This document shows, one piece after another, positions 37,101 to 50,358 of a stretch of 64,000 nt of DNA. Source of the stretch: Dichotomocladium elegans (taxonomy: Eukaryota > Mucoromycota > Mucoromycetes > Mucorales > Lichtheimiaceae). The stretch spans positions 1,817,683 through 1,881,682 of the forward strand of contig JAIXMN010000005.1 in assembly GCA_025716815.1 (NCBI GenBank). Direction: 5' to 3'. The position numbers were made by a program, and so were the translations under genes. Numbering within the stretch: position 1 is the stretch's first letter; every line of letters begins with the position of its first letter. The notes under the pieces are model-generated. The model ran no database searches. It was given only the letters and a program-made list of their open reading frames with translations, and was not told the origin of the DNA.

Positions 37101-40037
37101 CGTACTCTACCTGTATCACAATAATCTGCAAAACTATATCGAGACATATGTACAGAAGGTGAATCCTGCTCGAACACCCGAGGTTGTCGGCGGGTTATTG
37201 GATGTCGGCTGCGAAGAGGAGATCATCAAAAACCTTTTGCTTTCAATCAAGGGGGAACTGTCGGTCGCTAAACTCTGCGAAGAGGTGGAGCAGCGGAATC
37301 GACTCAAGCTGCTGCTACCGTGGCTAGATATGCGAGTGAATGAGATGTCCTCTGATCCTGAGGTGTATAACGCACTGGCAAAAATATATGTCGATACAAA
37401 CCAAAACCCCGAGCCATTCTTGAAGGATAACCAGGTATATATAAAAGTGAAGAAAACAGACAGAATCGCTACCGAGGGACTGACATCCAAAAATGCATAG
37501 CTCTATGACCCTCTCACGATTGGCAAGTTCTGTGAAAAGCGGGATCCATATCTTGCATACATCTGCTACCAAAAGGGCAAGTGCGATAAGGAGCTGATCA
37601 ACATTACAAACGAAAACAGCATGTTTAAGCACCAAGCCCGCTACCTGATTAGCCGCCGCGATGAGCATTTATGGGCTGATGTTCTCCAAGGAAGTAATGA
37701 ACATCGGCGTGAGTTGGTTGACCAGGTAAATGATTTATGAGGCCGAGATGAATGAAGTCGTCCATGCGTAACCAACATTCCTTTCCTGGAATAGATTGTA
37801 GCAATTGCACTCCCCGAGTGCAAGGACCCCGAAGATATCTCAGCTACTGTCAAGGCGTTTATGGCTGCGGATCTGCCGAACGAGCTGATCGAACTTCTTG
37901 AGAAGATCGTATTAGAGAATGGTGCCTTTAGCGATAATAAAACTCTGCAGAACCTTTTACTCTTCACGGCAATTAAGGTAATCTTACCTATAGTAGGGCT
38001 GAGAAGAGACTGACTGTTTGAAATAGGCAGATTCGAGTCGAGTGATGGACTATATCAGCCGGCTTGACAACTTTGACGCATCGGAAGTTGCAGAAGTCTG
38101 TAATGGTGAGAGTCTCTATGAGGAGGCCTTCAGTATCTACAAAAAATATAATGAGAATGCCAGCGCGATGGATGTCCTGGTGGACAAGATCGGTGACCTC
38201 GACCGTGCCCATGAGTTTGCGGAGCGTTGCGACGAGCCAGGGGTGTGGAGCAGACTTGCGAAAGCGCAACTTGACCAGATGCATGTCAAAGAAGCGATCG
38301 ACTCTTATATCAAAGCTGATGATACCTCGAATTACATGCAGGTTACGCGCCAGGCTGAGATGGATGAGAAGTACGAGGATCTTGCTCGTTATCTCGAGAT
38401 AGCGCGAAAACACACCCGAGAGCCCTATATCGAAACAGAGCTTTTGGTTGCCTATGCCAAAGCAGATCGCTTGGACGACCTAGAGGATTTCATCGCAACG
38501 CCTAATATCGCGAATCTCCAGAAGGCGGGAGACCGCTGCTTCGAGAGCCAGCTGTTTGAGGCTGCTAAGGCGCTCTACTCGAGCATCCCAAACTATGGCG
38601 CATTAGCAACGACGATGATCCGCCTCAAGGATTATCAGGGCGCAGTGGACTGTGCGCGCAAGGCAACTAGTACCAAGGTATGGAAACAAGTGAATGCAGA
38701 GTGCATTTTGCAGAAGGAGTTCCGCCTGGCGCAAATTTGCGGTCTCCATATCATTGTGCATGCGAATGAGCTCGAGGAGCTCGTCCATGTATACGAGGCA
38801 AATGGGTTTTTCGAGGAGCTTATCAGCCTGCTGGAGGCAGGCCTCCATCTGGAGCGGGCACATATGGGCATGTTTACCGAGCTCGCTGTCGTCTACGCAA
38901 AGTATGCCCCCGACAAGCTTATGGAACACATCCGGATTTTTGCGGGACGCATTAATATTCCTAAAGTTATCCGGGCTTGCAGCGACTGCCATCTCTGGAG
39001 CGAAGTCGTCTATCTTTACATCCACTATGACGAGTTCGACAACGCCATCAGCACGATGATGGACCATGCTGGCGTTGCGTGGGACCATGCTGAGTTCAGT
39101 CAGCTGATTCCCAAGGTATCCAATGTCGACCTCTATTACAAGGCGCTCCGGTTCTACCTCGAGCAACATCCGGGCCTTCTAAATGAGCTCCTCGACGTGA
39201 TGGTTCCACGCATCAACCACCCGCGCGTCGTACAGCTCTTTGAGGCGTCGGACAACATCCCGCTCATCAAGCCCTATCTGGTCTCTGTCCAGCATGTGAA
39301 CAACAAGGCCGTCAATCATGCACTGAATGAGCTGTACATTGAGGAGGAAGACCATCAGAGCTTGCGTGATTCGATCGAACAGCACGACAATGTGGACGCG
39401 CTCGATCTCGCCGAGCGACTCGAGAAGCATGAGCTCGTCGAGTTTCGCCGCATCTCGGCTACGCTCTACAAGAACAACCGGCGCTGGCGCAAGTCGATTG
39501 CCATCTCGAAGCAAGACAGGCTTTTCAGGGATGCGATCGACACCGCTGCCGCATCGGATGACCATGAGCTGGCCGAGGAGCTTCTGCGATACTTTATCGA
39601 GGTCGGAAACCGCGAGTGCTTTGCAGCCATACTGTACACCTGCTACGACCTTATGCGCCCAGACGTCGTGATGGAGCTGGCGTGGCGCCATGGTCTGAAC
39701 GACTTTGCCATGCCATACATGATCAACGTTATGAGAGAGCAGTTTTCAAAGGCATGTTACTCGGCCGTTTCTTTTGTTACCATCATTATTCCCCATCTTT
39801 TTCTAACACAAACAAAACCGCCCCCCCCATCTATAACAGATCCATGTTTTGAGCAAGCAGGTAGCCGATCTGACCGAAAAGATGGAAAAACAGCAAGAGA
39901 ACAATGCGGATGCGCTAAGCGTCACAGGAGGTGGAGTCGGTAACCCGCTCATGTTGACCTCCGGTAGTGGGACGCAATCACCGTTGATGACAACGCACTC
40001 AACTCTTCCGGGTAACCCGTCGTTTAGGTCTTGCTAA
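34118..40037 (+). CDS. CHC1: clathrin heavy chain
   Basis: Large multi-exon gene for the clathrin triskelion leg, which coats vesicles at the plasma membrane and trans-Golgi. Start ATG 34118 gives [14 protein letters not shown] (exon 1 ends 34159), then after a 63-nt intron [21 protein letters not shown]. The terminal beta-propeller runs to about 35300, followed by the linker and the long alpha-solenoid of CHCR repeats (for example [46 protein letters not shown]). About 14 exons; the largest is 38029-39751. Order and spacing follow the family over its whole length, about 1,650-1,700 residues. The C-terminal tail after the trimerisation region is short and Ser/Thr/Gly-rich. It converges on SMC6 with only about 200 nt between stops. 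Confidence 0.96.
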
Positions 40038-40234
40038 GAAAGTTCCTCGGATGGATTTAGACGCTTTACGTATTTACAAAGTAGCTATTTACTAATTTCA
40101 TTTCTTTAAAATGGATTTTTCTGATTACTACGTAATAATGGGATTGGAGTTAAAACCTTTCCTTCGTTTCATAGGTATATAGATCATTCAGCTAATTCAT
40201 ACAGACGAAGAATGGAGTAGAGAGAAGAGACACG

Positions 40235-43200
40235 TTAATTTTGCCGACGTTCAGGATCAGCAAGACGATGGACCCTGACATATGGCCCGGGATTCATATT
40301 GCTGGCATCTGATATATCAAAGTAAACATCTGTGATCAACATAAAGGCAAAAAAGGGATCAGTTCCCTACCTTGAGGTGTGATAAGAATATATTGGGAAC
40401 TCGATTCACTTGCAGAATCCATCTATGTAGGTCATTCATGATGGATTAGATTGCATATTCCATACACGAATCGTTATTGACATTGACACAAACCATCATC
40501 TTCATGCTCTGCTTGCGATTGACTGCATCCATGTATACATCGAATTCGTCGAGGCTTGTGTATATAGAGGTGAAAGGGTGAATAAAAGCTCCATTTATAC
40601 TAAAAAAGTTCTAAATGCTTACCAGACAATAGGAGACGCAATGCCCTGCCACAAAGCAAGCAAAAGACTGACTTGAGAGAAGGATTTCTCACCACCAGAA
40701 AGGGATTTTGAATCCTTGTGTCGAGTGCCTTTTTTAAATTGATCGCCAGTAGACACGCGCACTTCCAGCTTTTGTTTTTCGTGGTGGAAACGAAGATTTC
40801 CATCATCTCCACGCTTGTGCATGTAGTACTGGAAATGTCCCATGGCAGAGAGCGCAATATACTTTCGTAATAAAACCCATTTGGTCGTACGATCGTCCAG
40901 AGCCTTTCGCATTTTCTGGATAACATGGAATAGGATGAGCTCAAATAAAGACTCTCCATTCCTTGCTGCATTTTTCTTTACCTTGATCAATCCTTCCATC
41001 ATTCTGACCGTTTTATCAGCCTCCGTCCAAGCAGTAAGCATCTCCATGGCTTCATCTTGAGCCTGTTCCAACGTTTTGCCAGTGCTATTTTTTTTTTTTA
41101 CACGTCCATCAGTTTCTTCATATCTATACCAGCGTATCTTGTTTACCTCTTTTCCTTTTCAGCTTTGATCTTTATGAGCAATCCAATCTCTCTCTGAAGT
41201 GCCTCAGGCGTCTCGTCAGAATCCACGGGATTGGGGAAGCTCTCCATCGCCTGTTGCGTCCAACTCTGATGATCTTTTTAAGTCTCTGGGATCGAATCAA
41301 GGCTAACAAAACGCTTACTTCCACCGTCTTCTCTACGTATTCGAGTTTCTTTCGCAAACTTTCAATACGTTCTTTAAATGTAGAAATCTTCTTATCAACG
41401 GTGTCCCTATCCTGGATGGCCTTCTGTTTTAGCCTTTCGCACTTTATGACATTTTGCTATTTGGAAAAAAGAAAATAGGTTAGTTCCTCCGTAACAAGTC
41501 CATACTATGGTATTTTACCATATAGTCATTCAACTCCATCTGTCTCTGCTCGTCCGCCTGATCAAGGCGCTCTAGTTGTTCGGAAATCGTCCTCAGCTGC
41601 TCGCGGGTTTTGACTTCCTGGCCACGGACGTCTCTAAACTGGGAAACAAAGGCTTTGATCTGTGCTTCGATTTCCTTTGAAGCAAGTATCGTTAGATGTT
41701 TTCTTCAATTTAAAGGGATTATTGTTTACATTAATTACGCACTTGTTTTTGATCCAAGAAAAATTGAATATTTGCAGGCTCTTCTTCCTGCAGCGATTCT
41801 TGTAGCGTTTGAATCTCATTCTGGAATCGAACAATTCGAGACTTGATACCAGAAAGCTCGCGCTGTAAAAAGCAAGTACATATGAATGTCAACACTTCCA
41901 CGAGCCCTTGTCAGCGTGCGGGGAGGGGTTATCTGCGTTACCGATAAGTCTGAGTGGCGAGCTCGCAACCTCTTGTACGCTGCATCATTCTGAGTTACTG
42001 CTTCTTCACATGCTCGTTTGCGTTGGACCAGCTGACGCAGTTTTTCTTCTGTGCGTCTATACACGATAGCACGTTAGATGACCATGATAGCAGCGCATAG
42101 CAATGGCTAACTCCTTACCTTATTTCTGGTTCCAGGTCTTTGTTGAGACGAGGAGGGCCAGTGTACTTGTTCATGCCTTCTGTACGCAGACCGCGAGCAG
42201 CACCCACCTTGAAACATTCTTTTGTATAGCACATTTTGACGTTGCGAGGTCCTCCGTTTGCCATGATCCGATCGCCTTCGTCCCGCTCTCGGACTAGAAC
42301 AACCTTCTCAATGTTGCAGCCAACGATGAACTGTCTCTTCACCCACTCATCGTCAAACTGTTACAAAGGATATCAACCGGTTAGCTAATCTCGATGGCAA
42401 ATGTATCATAATCTACCTCCAAGGCTCGTAGGACTGTCAAGAATCGTTCATCTGGTTCGCTCGCACTATAGTCAAATAGATCATATTTCGAAACAATCAC
42501 CGGCGTGGAATAATCCCTATTTTCTCGGTGCGCATATGTGAGGACAAGACCAATGAAACGACAGCAATGCTATCTTCACAAGCTTACATTCTGTGGCGTT
42601 TCAAAATATTGGTCAAGAGTTGACGGTCCTGAAAATTTTCGACTACAAACGCGTTCATCTGTTTGTTGAGCACCATTTCGATTACATCCGAATATTCTGG
42701 ATCCTTGAGTCTGATGAAGCTTCCAAGAGGCCCGACAGGTTTGCGTATCCAACGTCTCTCCACAGAGATGTCTTTGAGGACATTAGGAATGCTTTTACCA
42801 TAGGCTTTTAGCCTGTCAGTTCGTTGTTCCTTCAGCCCTTCGTAGCGTTTCTTAGTTTCTGTTCCTTCACGAATGCAGCTTTCAAGATCCTTCTTTGCTG
42901 CTGCTGAAGTCGTTTCGAGATCGGCCCGCTGAATCTCCAGATCAGATATCTCATTCTCGATGCGAGTTTTCTCGTTTTCCTTTTCGACCTTTTGCTCCTT
43001 CAAGCTTTCGATTTTTGTCTCGACCGGTTCTCTCTTCAAGCGTTGACTTGATTCTTGATTTTTCGTTTCGCGCGCAATGTCATTTTCATATTTTTTTAAC
43101 CGGGTCTTGGCAGACTTTACCCGGTCGTTGATTTCGGTGAGATCGCTCTAGGAGTAAGAGCAATGAGCACGAGGGCCATCGGAACGGGTGGGGTATTAAT

Positions 43201-44886
43201 GTGCCCATACCAGCTGCTCATTCAGAATATTATCCCATTTGATTTTCTCGTTGGTGACCTTTCTCTTTTCTTCTTCATGCGGCGCAATAGAGTTCTTGAA
43301 TTTCTCTACTGTTTCTGATGCTATTTTGACTTCTTCTTCAAAATGATGTACTTTGTTCTGATGTGCTCATGTCAGGATAGTACTTTTGTGTAATCAGCAT
43401 AAACTTACCTGGAATCGTGTTTTCTTCTCCTCAAGGTTTTTGATCTCGTTTTCGACAGTTCTGATCTGCTCCTTATATGTTTGGCCTTCTTCTTTCTTCA
43501 GCGCAATCTGCCTCCACACCAACTTGTTTTGATACTCCTCAATTTGGGTATCGATATCTCGGGCTTTGAGCATTTCCTTATATCGTTGCTCGGCCTCCTT
43601 GGCTTGCTTCCGGAGTTCTGGAAGATGTGCCTTTTTTCGTTCGATAATGATTTTTGTGGTGTCTATGCTTTCGCGAATCGCCTCATAATCATCATGTAGT
43701 TGTGCAAGCTGTGTTCCACGCATAAACAGCTACGAAATGAAATAAAAAAAATTAAATATATTGGTTTCAAGGTGACAAATAAAAAAAAGAGAGCGAAGAA
43801 TAGGTTGGTACCAACCTGGTATTTATCACTGGCCGTACTGGAATTCAAAAACTGACGTGCATTGTCCTGGCTGAGGACTGTCAGTGGATTATCGACCTGG
43901 ATGGACATGTGATCGCATATTGCCGTTAATTCTTCGCGTTTCGTCGAAATAATCCTTCCGGATGAGTTTTTGATTTTGTAGCTGTTGACGCCATCCCGGA
44001 GAAGTTTGCGTTCGACCTGAATGAAATCCCCATAGACATCGGGTCGATAAGCATCGGGACCCTTGTTTGTCAAGACAACCGTGACCAACGCGGCGCTTTT
44101 TTACATTCGTAATTTGATGAACATCTCGATGAGGCCGGTAATCGGTGTATGTTAACTTACTTTGCACCCTCCCGAATCAGTGAACCGAGGTTTTTGCCAC
44201 GGTTGGTAGAATGAGCCTTGGCACCGAGTGCGATGGTCACTGCTGTCAAGATGGCGCTCTTACCGCCTTGCCATACGCACAGCTCTCAATATAAGCACAT
44301 CATCGCATATCCTCCTTTACTCTTCATCCCAACTTACTTCCATTGTGACCAATGACAAAATTGATCTTGGGTCCAAAATCTACCTTGAGGAATTTGTGGC
44401 ACATGAAGTTGACAACCTCCACTTTGGCGATAGTGCCTGCTTCCGCCACTTCCTTAATAGTAAAGCAGATCGGCATGAGCTCGCTGATTCTCTTCTCTTT
44501 TGTTACATCCATCTTCTCTCTTTTCCTGTCTTTACCATTTCTTTAGAATGACTTGCTAAGGATGATCGCACTCTGGACTGAAGATGCGATTCAAGTTCGA
44601 GCAAATCATCATCAACATCGTCACAATCGAATTCTTCTTCAGATTCGCCTTGTACATGCCGTGGTTTTTTTCGCGATGCAGCAGCATTCTAAGAGTCAAC
44701 AGAACAAAGTGCATGCATGTATGAGTGTATATGAATGAATGTATGTGTGTGAGTGTGACGCTTTTGAATGGGTCCAGGTTTGATCTCCTGTGCGTTGCAA
44801 GCCCACAAATTGTTTACCGAATTCTCAGGTTGTGCATCGTTTTGCGAGGAAGACGAAGACAAGCGTCTCTTGGTTGAAGGTGCCAT
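40235..44886 (-). CDS. SMC6: Smc6, structural maintenance of chromosomes
   Basis: ATPase of the Smc5/6 complex, which acts in recombinational repair and replication-fork stability. Start ATG 44886 gives a Ser-rich acidic leader, then IAKVEVVNFMCHKFL and the Walker A loop IGHNGSGKSAILTAVTIALG, which is split by an intron between 44335 and 44270. DNPLTVLSQDNARQFL near 43860 is the Smc6-type motif and separates it from Smc5. Long coiled coils (about 43730-43020 and 42070-41170) flank a hinge near 42600-42780 (GPLGSFIRLKDPEY). The C-terminal head has the ABC signature SLSGGEKSF near 40690 and Walker B LDEFDVYMDAVNR near 40540-40580. The last exons end RLADPERRQN with TAA at 40235-40237. More than ten short introns; exon limits are approximate. 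Confidence 0.94.
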
Positions 44887-45825
44887 TGAACGAGACTAGC
44901 CGTGTTATGCCGTTTGTCAGTGAAGGGACACCGATCAAAAAAATTATGGGAGGGTGAGACGCGGGCGGTCCTCGAAAATAAAAAAGTTGAGCTTTCCACT
45001 CAGTGAAAGATCATCCAAAAGGACCACGCGACTAACATATTCCATCTTTCTTGTGCGCCATTTCCCTCGTAGTAGCCCAAAGATAGTGAGCATGTTTAAC
45101 TTTGGACATCCGCGTTGACACGAAAATTGAAAAAGAAAAGGGACCATGCCAGCGTGTTACTTGAGAATTTTGTCCGATTCACAAGGTTAGTTTGGATTAT
45201 TTACTAATGCAATGGCGATATCAAAAGATTTAAGGGAATATATTCCATGAGGAATTTTCTTTTGGGTACAGTACTTTATCAGGTGTTTTCAATGGAGAGG
45301 GGGGATATACATACAATAGCGCAGGTACCAATATTTTCATGATTCGATGAGAGCTGCAGAGCGGAGAAGATAAGCTTCAAAGAATCCTCGGCGCAGAGTG
45401 GGCGTACGCACACACACACACACACACTCATGCATTCATCCAGCGAGAGAGACGATCTCAGAATAAACCTGTGGTTGATTGACGCGAAGAAGATTCGAAT
45501 GGAATTCCAAAAGGATCTCTATCTCTCTCTCTTCGACCAGACTATATTTTATTGGTATACGTGTACTATGATTATAGATTTCTGAAAAAAAAAGAAGTAT
45601 GCGTGTGTGCGCTCACTGAAAAAAGAGGATTTAGATGGGCGGAGCAACTCACAAAGTACAAGGTAATGGACATCCTAGCGTGTCTAAACAGAGCGAGAAA
45701 AGAAAAAGAGAAGACGACGAGGAAAAAAAAAAGGGGGTTGGCGGGAGGATCGTATTATGGTCGGGATCAGCCTTGAGTCGGAGCGAGAGGATGGTAGGTA
45801 TTCAAAGAAGGGGGGGAAACAATGT
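44887..45825. other. intergenic with CA repeat
   Basis: Region upstream of SMC6 and downstream of the wall-protein gene. A (CA)n microsatellite of about ten units lies at 45409-45428. No gene is seen. Confidence 0.5.
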
Positions 45826-46533
45826 CTAGAAAAGCTGGTAGACAGCTGCAGCACCACCAAGAACAACAGCGGCCAAGCCGGGGATGGCCTGGTTCGCAGC
45901 GCTCTGTGAAGAGTTGGCAGGCTGCGAGGCGCTGGCATTGGCGCCCGAGGCGGGTTTGCTTGCGACAGGGGACGCGGATGGCGAATTTGAGGAACTTCCC
46001 GAAGAAGGTGGGGCAGCAGGCGTGCTGCCGGTGGAGGGCGTAGATGGAGCGGCAGATGTGCTTCCATTGGAGGCGGACGAGAAACCGCCTCCTGTGCATC
46101 CCTCAATAGAGAAAGGTCCGGCAAAGGCAAGCTCGGGTGACTGGCCGAGCTCAAAGGCATCTACGAGTTGCAGAGAAGAAGAAAAACAAATCAGAAATGC
46201 ACGGGTGGATTGACAAAAAAACAACCCAAACTTACAGTCGTTGCCGTTCTCGCAGTCATAAGGGACGTCCCATTCAAAACGTCCCGAGGCAGCATTGACA
46301 TTCTGCGCGATCTGAGCGACAGGCTGGAGGGCAGTGGAGGGACCCTTTGCCAAGGTGATGACGCTGATGGTCTGAACCTGAGGGTTGATCCATGAGATGA
46401 TGGCCTTGGAACCGGCCTTGTAGGTTGTGCCGGTAAGAGGTGATGTGATGGACACAATAGCACCCGCAGAGGCCTGAGCGGAGGCAATGGCGACGAGAAG
46501 AGAGGAGATGGCAGCAATTCCGGTGAATTTCAT
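45826..46533 (-). CDS. GPI-anchored Kre9/Knh1-domain cell-wall protein
   Basis: Secreted protein of 210 aa from two exons, 46533-46236 and 46160-45826, joined by a phase-1 GT-AG intron that restores YAFELGQSPELAF. Residues 1-19 form a signal peptide (MKFTGIAAISSLLVAIASA). A Kre9/Knh1-type N-terminal domain follows: ITSPLTGTTYKAGSKAIISWINP through FSIEGC. The second half is a Ser/Ala/Pro/Thr-rich stalk suited to O-mannosylation. The C-terminal 20 residues are hydrophobic (GLAAVVLGGAAAVYQLF) after small residues, as expected for a GPI-attachment signal. Such proteins sit on the plasma membrane or wall, and many are abundant and stress-regulated. A specific enzymatic role is not implied. Confidence 0.85.
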   Translation of the reverse strand: MKFTGIAAISSLLVAIASAQASAGAIVSITSPLTGTTYKAGSKAIISWINPQVQTISVITLAKGPSTALQPVAQIAQNVNAASGRFEWDVPYDCENGNDCKFGLFFCQSTRAFLICFSSSLQLVDAFELGQSPELAFAGPFSIEGCTGGGFSSASNGSTSAAPSTPSTGSTPAAPPSSGSSSNSPSASPVASKPASGANASASQPANSSQSAANQAIPGLAAVVLGGAAAVYQLF

Positions 46534-48391
46534 GGCGCAGTTATTTGTCGAGCAAGTAGGTCGAAACAGAAAAATAGGAAAAGGATAGAGGACTCGGAAG
46601 GGTGGATGATTGAGGAGAGGTATTTATACAGAAATCGCTAAAGGCAAGGAGTGCATGTGGGGTCATAAAAAATCCAGGGGTTATTTGTTTTCGCCCTTGA
46701 AGCACATCAAGCCCACCGTCTGATAGATCGTGTATAAAGGCTAGTTATCTGTTCTCCCTATCACGCTGCTTGCTATTTCGTTTCGGAGGCACCAACAGCA
46801 GCAGCAGCGAACACACACGCACACAACATTAATGATCTCCCTCACCTTCATTCTCTTTCCCTCTCCCTTACTGGAAACCGTTGCAATAGCAGTCTGCCCT
46901 CCTTTTTTATCGTTTATATGTGTGTCCCTTTTCTGATCGGACCTGCTCCCCAAAAAAACAGAGCGGGAACTCCTTGTCTTATTATTCACACCTTCGAACT
47001 TTTGTATCTGCCAGTATGCCAATTCAGGTATGATGATAAATTTGCCTTTACTAAACTATAGCTGATAACTTCACTTGTATTTTGGGGATTTGACAAAATA
47101 CAGGGTTTTGGACAAATAGAGTTAACAGAGCGTGTATGTGTCTTATGGATATACTGAAAGCAAGCGCAAGGGACAGAGTCTTTAAGGAGATTATTACATC
47201 TTTCTAAGTCGTAACTGGTAATATACATCATGATCAAATCCCGAAACCACCAATTTTATAGGAAAGCATCATATCACCCATCAAGAAGCAGAAAAGGTGT
47301 TTCTTCCCCTTCTTTTTTTTTCTTTAATCATCTAGCTATCACTACCGCCTCCAAAATCAGCCCCCCTTGGGTTTTATGCAGTGTATATAGAGAAAGAGAA
47401 CAAGCTATCTATTGGGTAGCTCATGTTAAGAGAACGTGTTAACTATTTTATTCTCATATAGAATGGAATAACAACAGGATATATACCCCATCAATCCAAT
47501 AGGATGAATCGGCACGACAACAGCAGACGCGATAAATTACTACCAATTACTATCATGCCATGTCTCCATTACTGATTATTGCCTGCTCCTCATTCTCCTT
47601 CACTACTACTACTACTACTCTTAACTATAATCACATCTTCTTTGCAATAAACCATCTCAGTTATGGATACATGTGTGTGGGCCTGGATGTGTGTCATAGC
47701 ATAATCAATTGATACCAGCATTAGTTACAAGTCGTACACAGTCGTATGCTCTTCCTCGTCATTTAGTAATTCCATCCGTGCTCTAAAATGCGCCAGGAGA
47801 AAAAGTCCACAGGAAACACGCTGATAAATTCAAGGTTCTCTGTTTTCCAGACTTTCTTGATGCCTTTGAGGGCAACATTTAGCAATGTTCATTTTGCAAT
47901 TCGATCCAGAGATAGCCATTGTGACCATATGTAGTGGCTATTCCTTTCGCCAAAGCCATTGTTTTTTTTTCTTTACTATCACTATCGTCTCCTAAAATGA
48001 ATGCGAGACGAAAGACCATTGCATTTTGTTTCGGAAGAACATGATGCTTGTGTGTGAAGGGGATAATTTACATCTTGTCAGAGTGCTGGTATTGGGTTCT
48101 GATGTTATTATATTCCGTGGCCTCGCAGCATGACTCGAATTTTCTTAGTCTTCGATAATGCATAACCATCAGCAGCGATCGCTCGTTTTGCGAAAAGACG
48201 ATGACAATAGGATAGAGATTCTAGAATTAACATGTAAACCCTTACGTACCTGGACTGTCCATCCTCTCAATTAACCTTAGTGCTATGTGGATTCGCACTC
48301 GCTGACAAGACGATATTACGGATGATAGTTATGTTATGCATGGTAATCATGGCACACATACATTTATAGACACGTAAGTCTTTCTCAATTT

Positions 48392-48430
<39 letters not shown>

Positions 48431-49343
48431 TCTGCCCCCCTCACTTCCCGCATGCTTACGTTGCACGATCTCTCGTCAGTCGCTCATACGGTCATTTTAC
48501 TAGTTGACCAAGCAAAAAAAAAGATAAAGCAAAGAGCTTGGATTATAATCTCTTCATGGAAAACGACGCATCTCCTGCTTATGCAAGGGTTGCTTTTTTC
48601 TTTTGGTTGGGGCTGGTGAGTCAATAGTACATGAGAGCAATTGCGTCCGGCAAACTCGGCAGGTGTTTTACTTTATCGAGGAACATGTAAGACATGTATC
48701 TTGCGGTTCCTGGGGATATTGAATTCTATGTATGCATCCCCTTTCATAAGCAAGGGAAGGGGGGGGGAGGAGAGGAGAGAAAGATCACCGGTGTGCTGTA
48801 AAGTTTTGAACCATTCGGCGTACCAACGGGTACTAGCAAAACAATGCTTGGCGTAGTACTGTATTATCAAAAAAAAAGGCCGATACGCGCCCCAGATGAG
48901 AATTACGCCACATGGAGCTATAGGCTACTCCGCCTTAAACATGACGCGAGGAAATATGAGGTACAATGCCCATTCCCTATAATTGGGTTAGGCTCTTTTC
49001 GCAACCGGGAGCGTCGCATAGACATTAACCTGTTGACACGGAAAAATGCAGCACACTACGCTCCGGTGGTTTTATCGAAATGGAAATTTCCTCGTCGTAG
49101 CTCTGGAATGTATCAAGAATATCACATAGAATGAGGCAGAAATCTGACCGGTGCCAGTTAACAGAAGGGCATGACCGTAGGTTGGAGACGTGGCTCAAAA
49201 GTACCCATTGGGATACGAATAAACTCATAGCCGCAAAACATTTCCCTTTTTCGGTTATCGGGGGTCCATTACTTTATTAGTCGAACAAAAGAGGATGAAA
49301 TGCATTAAAGAGGGACGGACCATGAGCGAATGGTCAGATATCC
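46534..49343. other. intergenic with CT repeat; little else
   Basis: About 2.8 kb. The wall-protein promoter lies at the left end. A (TC)n microsatellite occupies about 48398-48434. A small broken frame at 47763-47959 is listed separately. Other open frames are low-complexity. Confidence 0.5.
47763..47959 (-). pseudogene. possible small gene, two overlapping frames
   Basis: From ATG 47959 a 26-codon frame reads MALAKGIATTYGHNGYLWIE and stops. Directly overlapping in another frame is LNVALKGIKKVWKTENLEF and on to FSWRILEHGWNY, with TAA at 47763-47765. Both halves have protein-like composition, and a single-base change would join them into about 66 aa. No family is recognised. Confidence 0.3.
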
Positions 49344-50303
49344 ATGCCATCCTCATCTTCTGTCATCCTCTCCAAAGGTCAAGCGGGTGTTTTCTCACCT
49401 CCACTTCACGCCTTCCTCTCGGAATCTCAGAATAAGCATGCCAAGGCGCTAGTCCTTCTCCTTCACGGAATGGGTGGGGACCACCATCATTTCGATGGAC
49501 TGATCCCTCATCTAGTCGATGCTGGATTCGATGTACTCGTTCCCGACCTCCCTTTTCATGGGCAATCTCAAGTCACTTCCTCAGTTGATGACAGTAGTCC
49601 TCATCCATCTCTGAGCTTTTCCTCCATGATGGACGATCTCGACCGTCTTCTGCGGGTCGTCCGGCCACGTTTCAGGCCTCGCTCTGTCGAACTCATCGTC
49701 GGCGGTCTTTCTATGGGTGGCATGCTGAGCCAGGCCTGCGCCGTTCACAAGCAAGCGGTATGGGCACAGCTTGGCTATCGTGTGACGGGCTTGATCCCTA
49801 TCGCCTGTCCGTCGATCCATATGATATATCCGAGGATAGCATGGCTGGACATGTACCGCGATGCTCAGAACACCACCGACGATTTCACTCAGGTACGCCA
49901 GTACATCATCTCATCCGCCGTCTACCCCGAAGCGCGCCACGAAACAGCACGTACCCTGGCCATCGTGAGCGACGCGACCCTGGCCCAATGTCTCCGGGCC
50001 TGTGCAAACGCCCTCCCTTCAGCAGATGACGACAATGTCAATCCAACACCGCGTTTCGTCACGCCACCGCCCAGGCTCCCTACTCTCCTTATCACCGGTG
50101 GTCAGGACGACCACACACTCGCCGTGATGTGTGCATGGCAGAAGCTCAACGAAGCAGACGGACTTACGGAAAGTCGGCTCTTCATCAAGGAAGGCGCGAG
50201 CCACATGGTACCTCTGGATCAGCCTGCGGCTGTGGCAAGAGACATCGTTGCCTTTTTTTTTTATGTCGGCGAAGGAGTAAAGGGTCGCATGACCGGGTGC
50301 TAG
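49344..50303 (+). CDS. alpha/beta-hydrolase
   Basis: Intronless frame of 319 aa. The alpha/beta-hydrolase core is clear: LVLLLHGMGGD near residues 37-46 (oxyanion-hole loop), DVLVPDLPFHG at 63-73, the nucleophile elbow GGLSMGG with S123, an acid in TGGQDD at 255 or 256, and the base H287 in GASHMVPLDQP. It lacks a signal peptide and looks cytosolic. The substrate cannot be named; esterase, thioesterase or lipase-like activity are all possible. The gene is more GC-rich than its flanks. It ends convergently with the TMEM42-like gene, 55 nt away. Confidence 0.85.
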   Translation: MPSSSSVILSKGQAGVFSPPLHAFLSESQNKHAKALVLLLHGMGGDHHHFDGLIPHLVDAGFDVLVPDLPFHGQSQVTSSVDDSSPHPSLSFSSMMDDLDRLLRVVRPRFRPRSVELIVGGLSMGGMLSQACAVHKQAVWAQLGYRVTGLIPIACPSIHMIYPRIAWLDMYRDAQNTTDDFTQVRQYIISSAVYPEARHETARTLAIVSDATLAQCLRACANALPSADDDNVNPTPRFVTPPPRLPTLLITGGQDDHTLAVMCAWQKLNEADGLTESRLFIKEGASHMVPLDQPAAVARDIVAFFFYVGEGVKGRMTGC

Positions 50304-50358
50304 CTAAGGAATGCACTCTACTACACTCACGCGCATAGGATGAAGCTATGTCTTCTTC

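Noticed and set aside
46741..47022. 93-codon minus-strand frame with a Cys/Val/Arg run
   Set aside because: Low-complexity translation of simple repeats.
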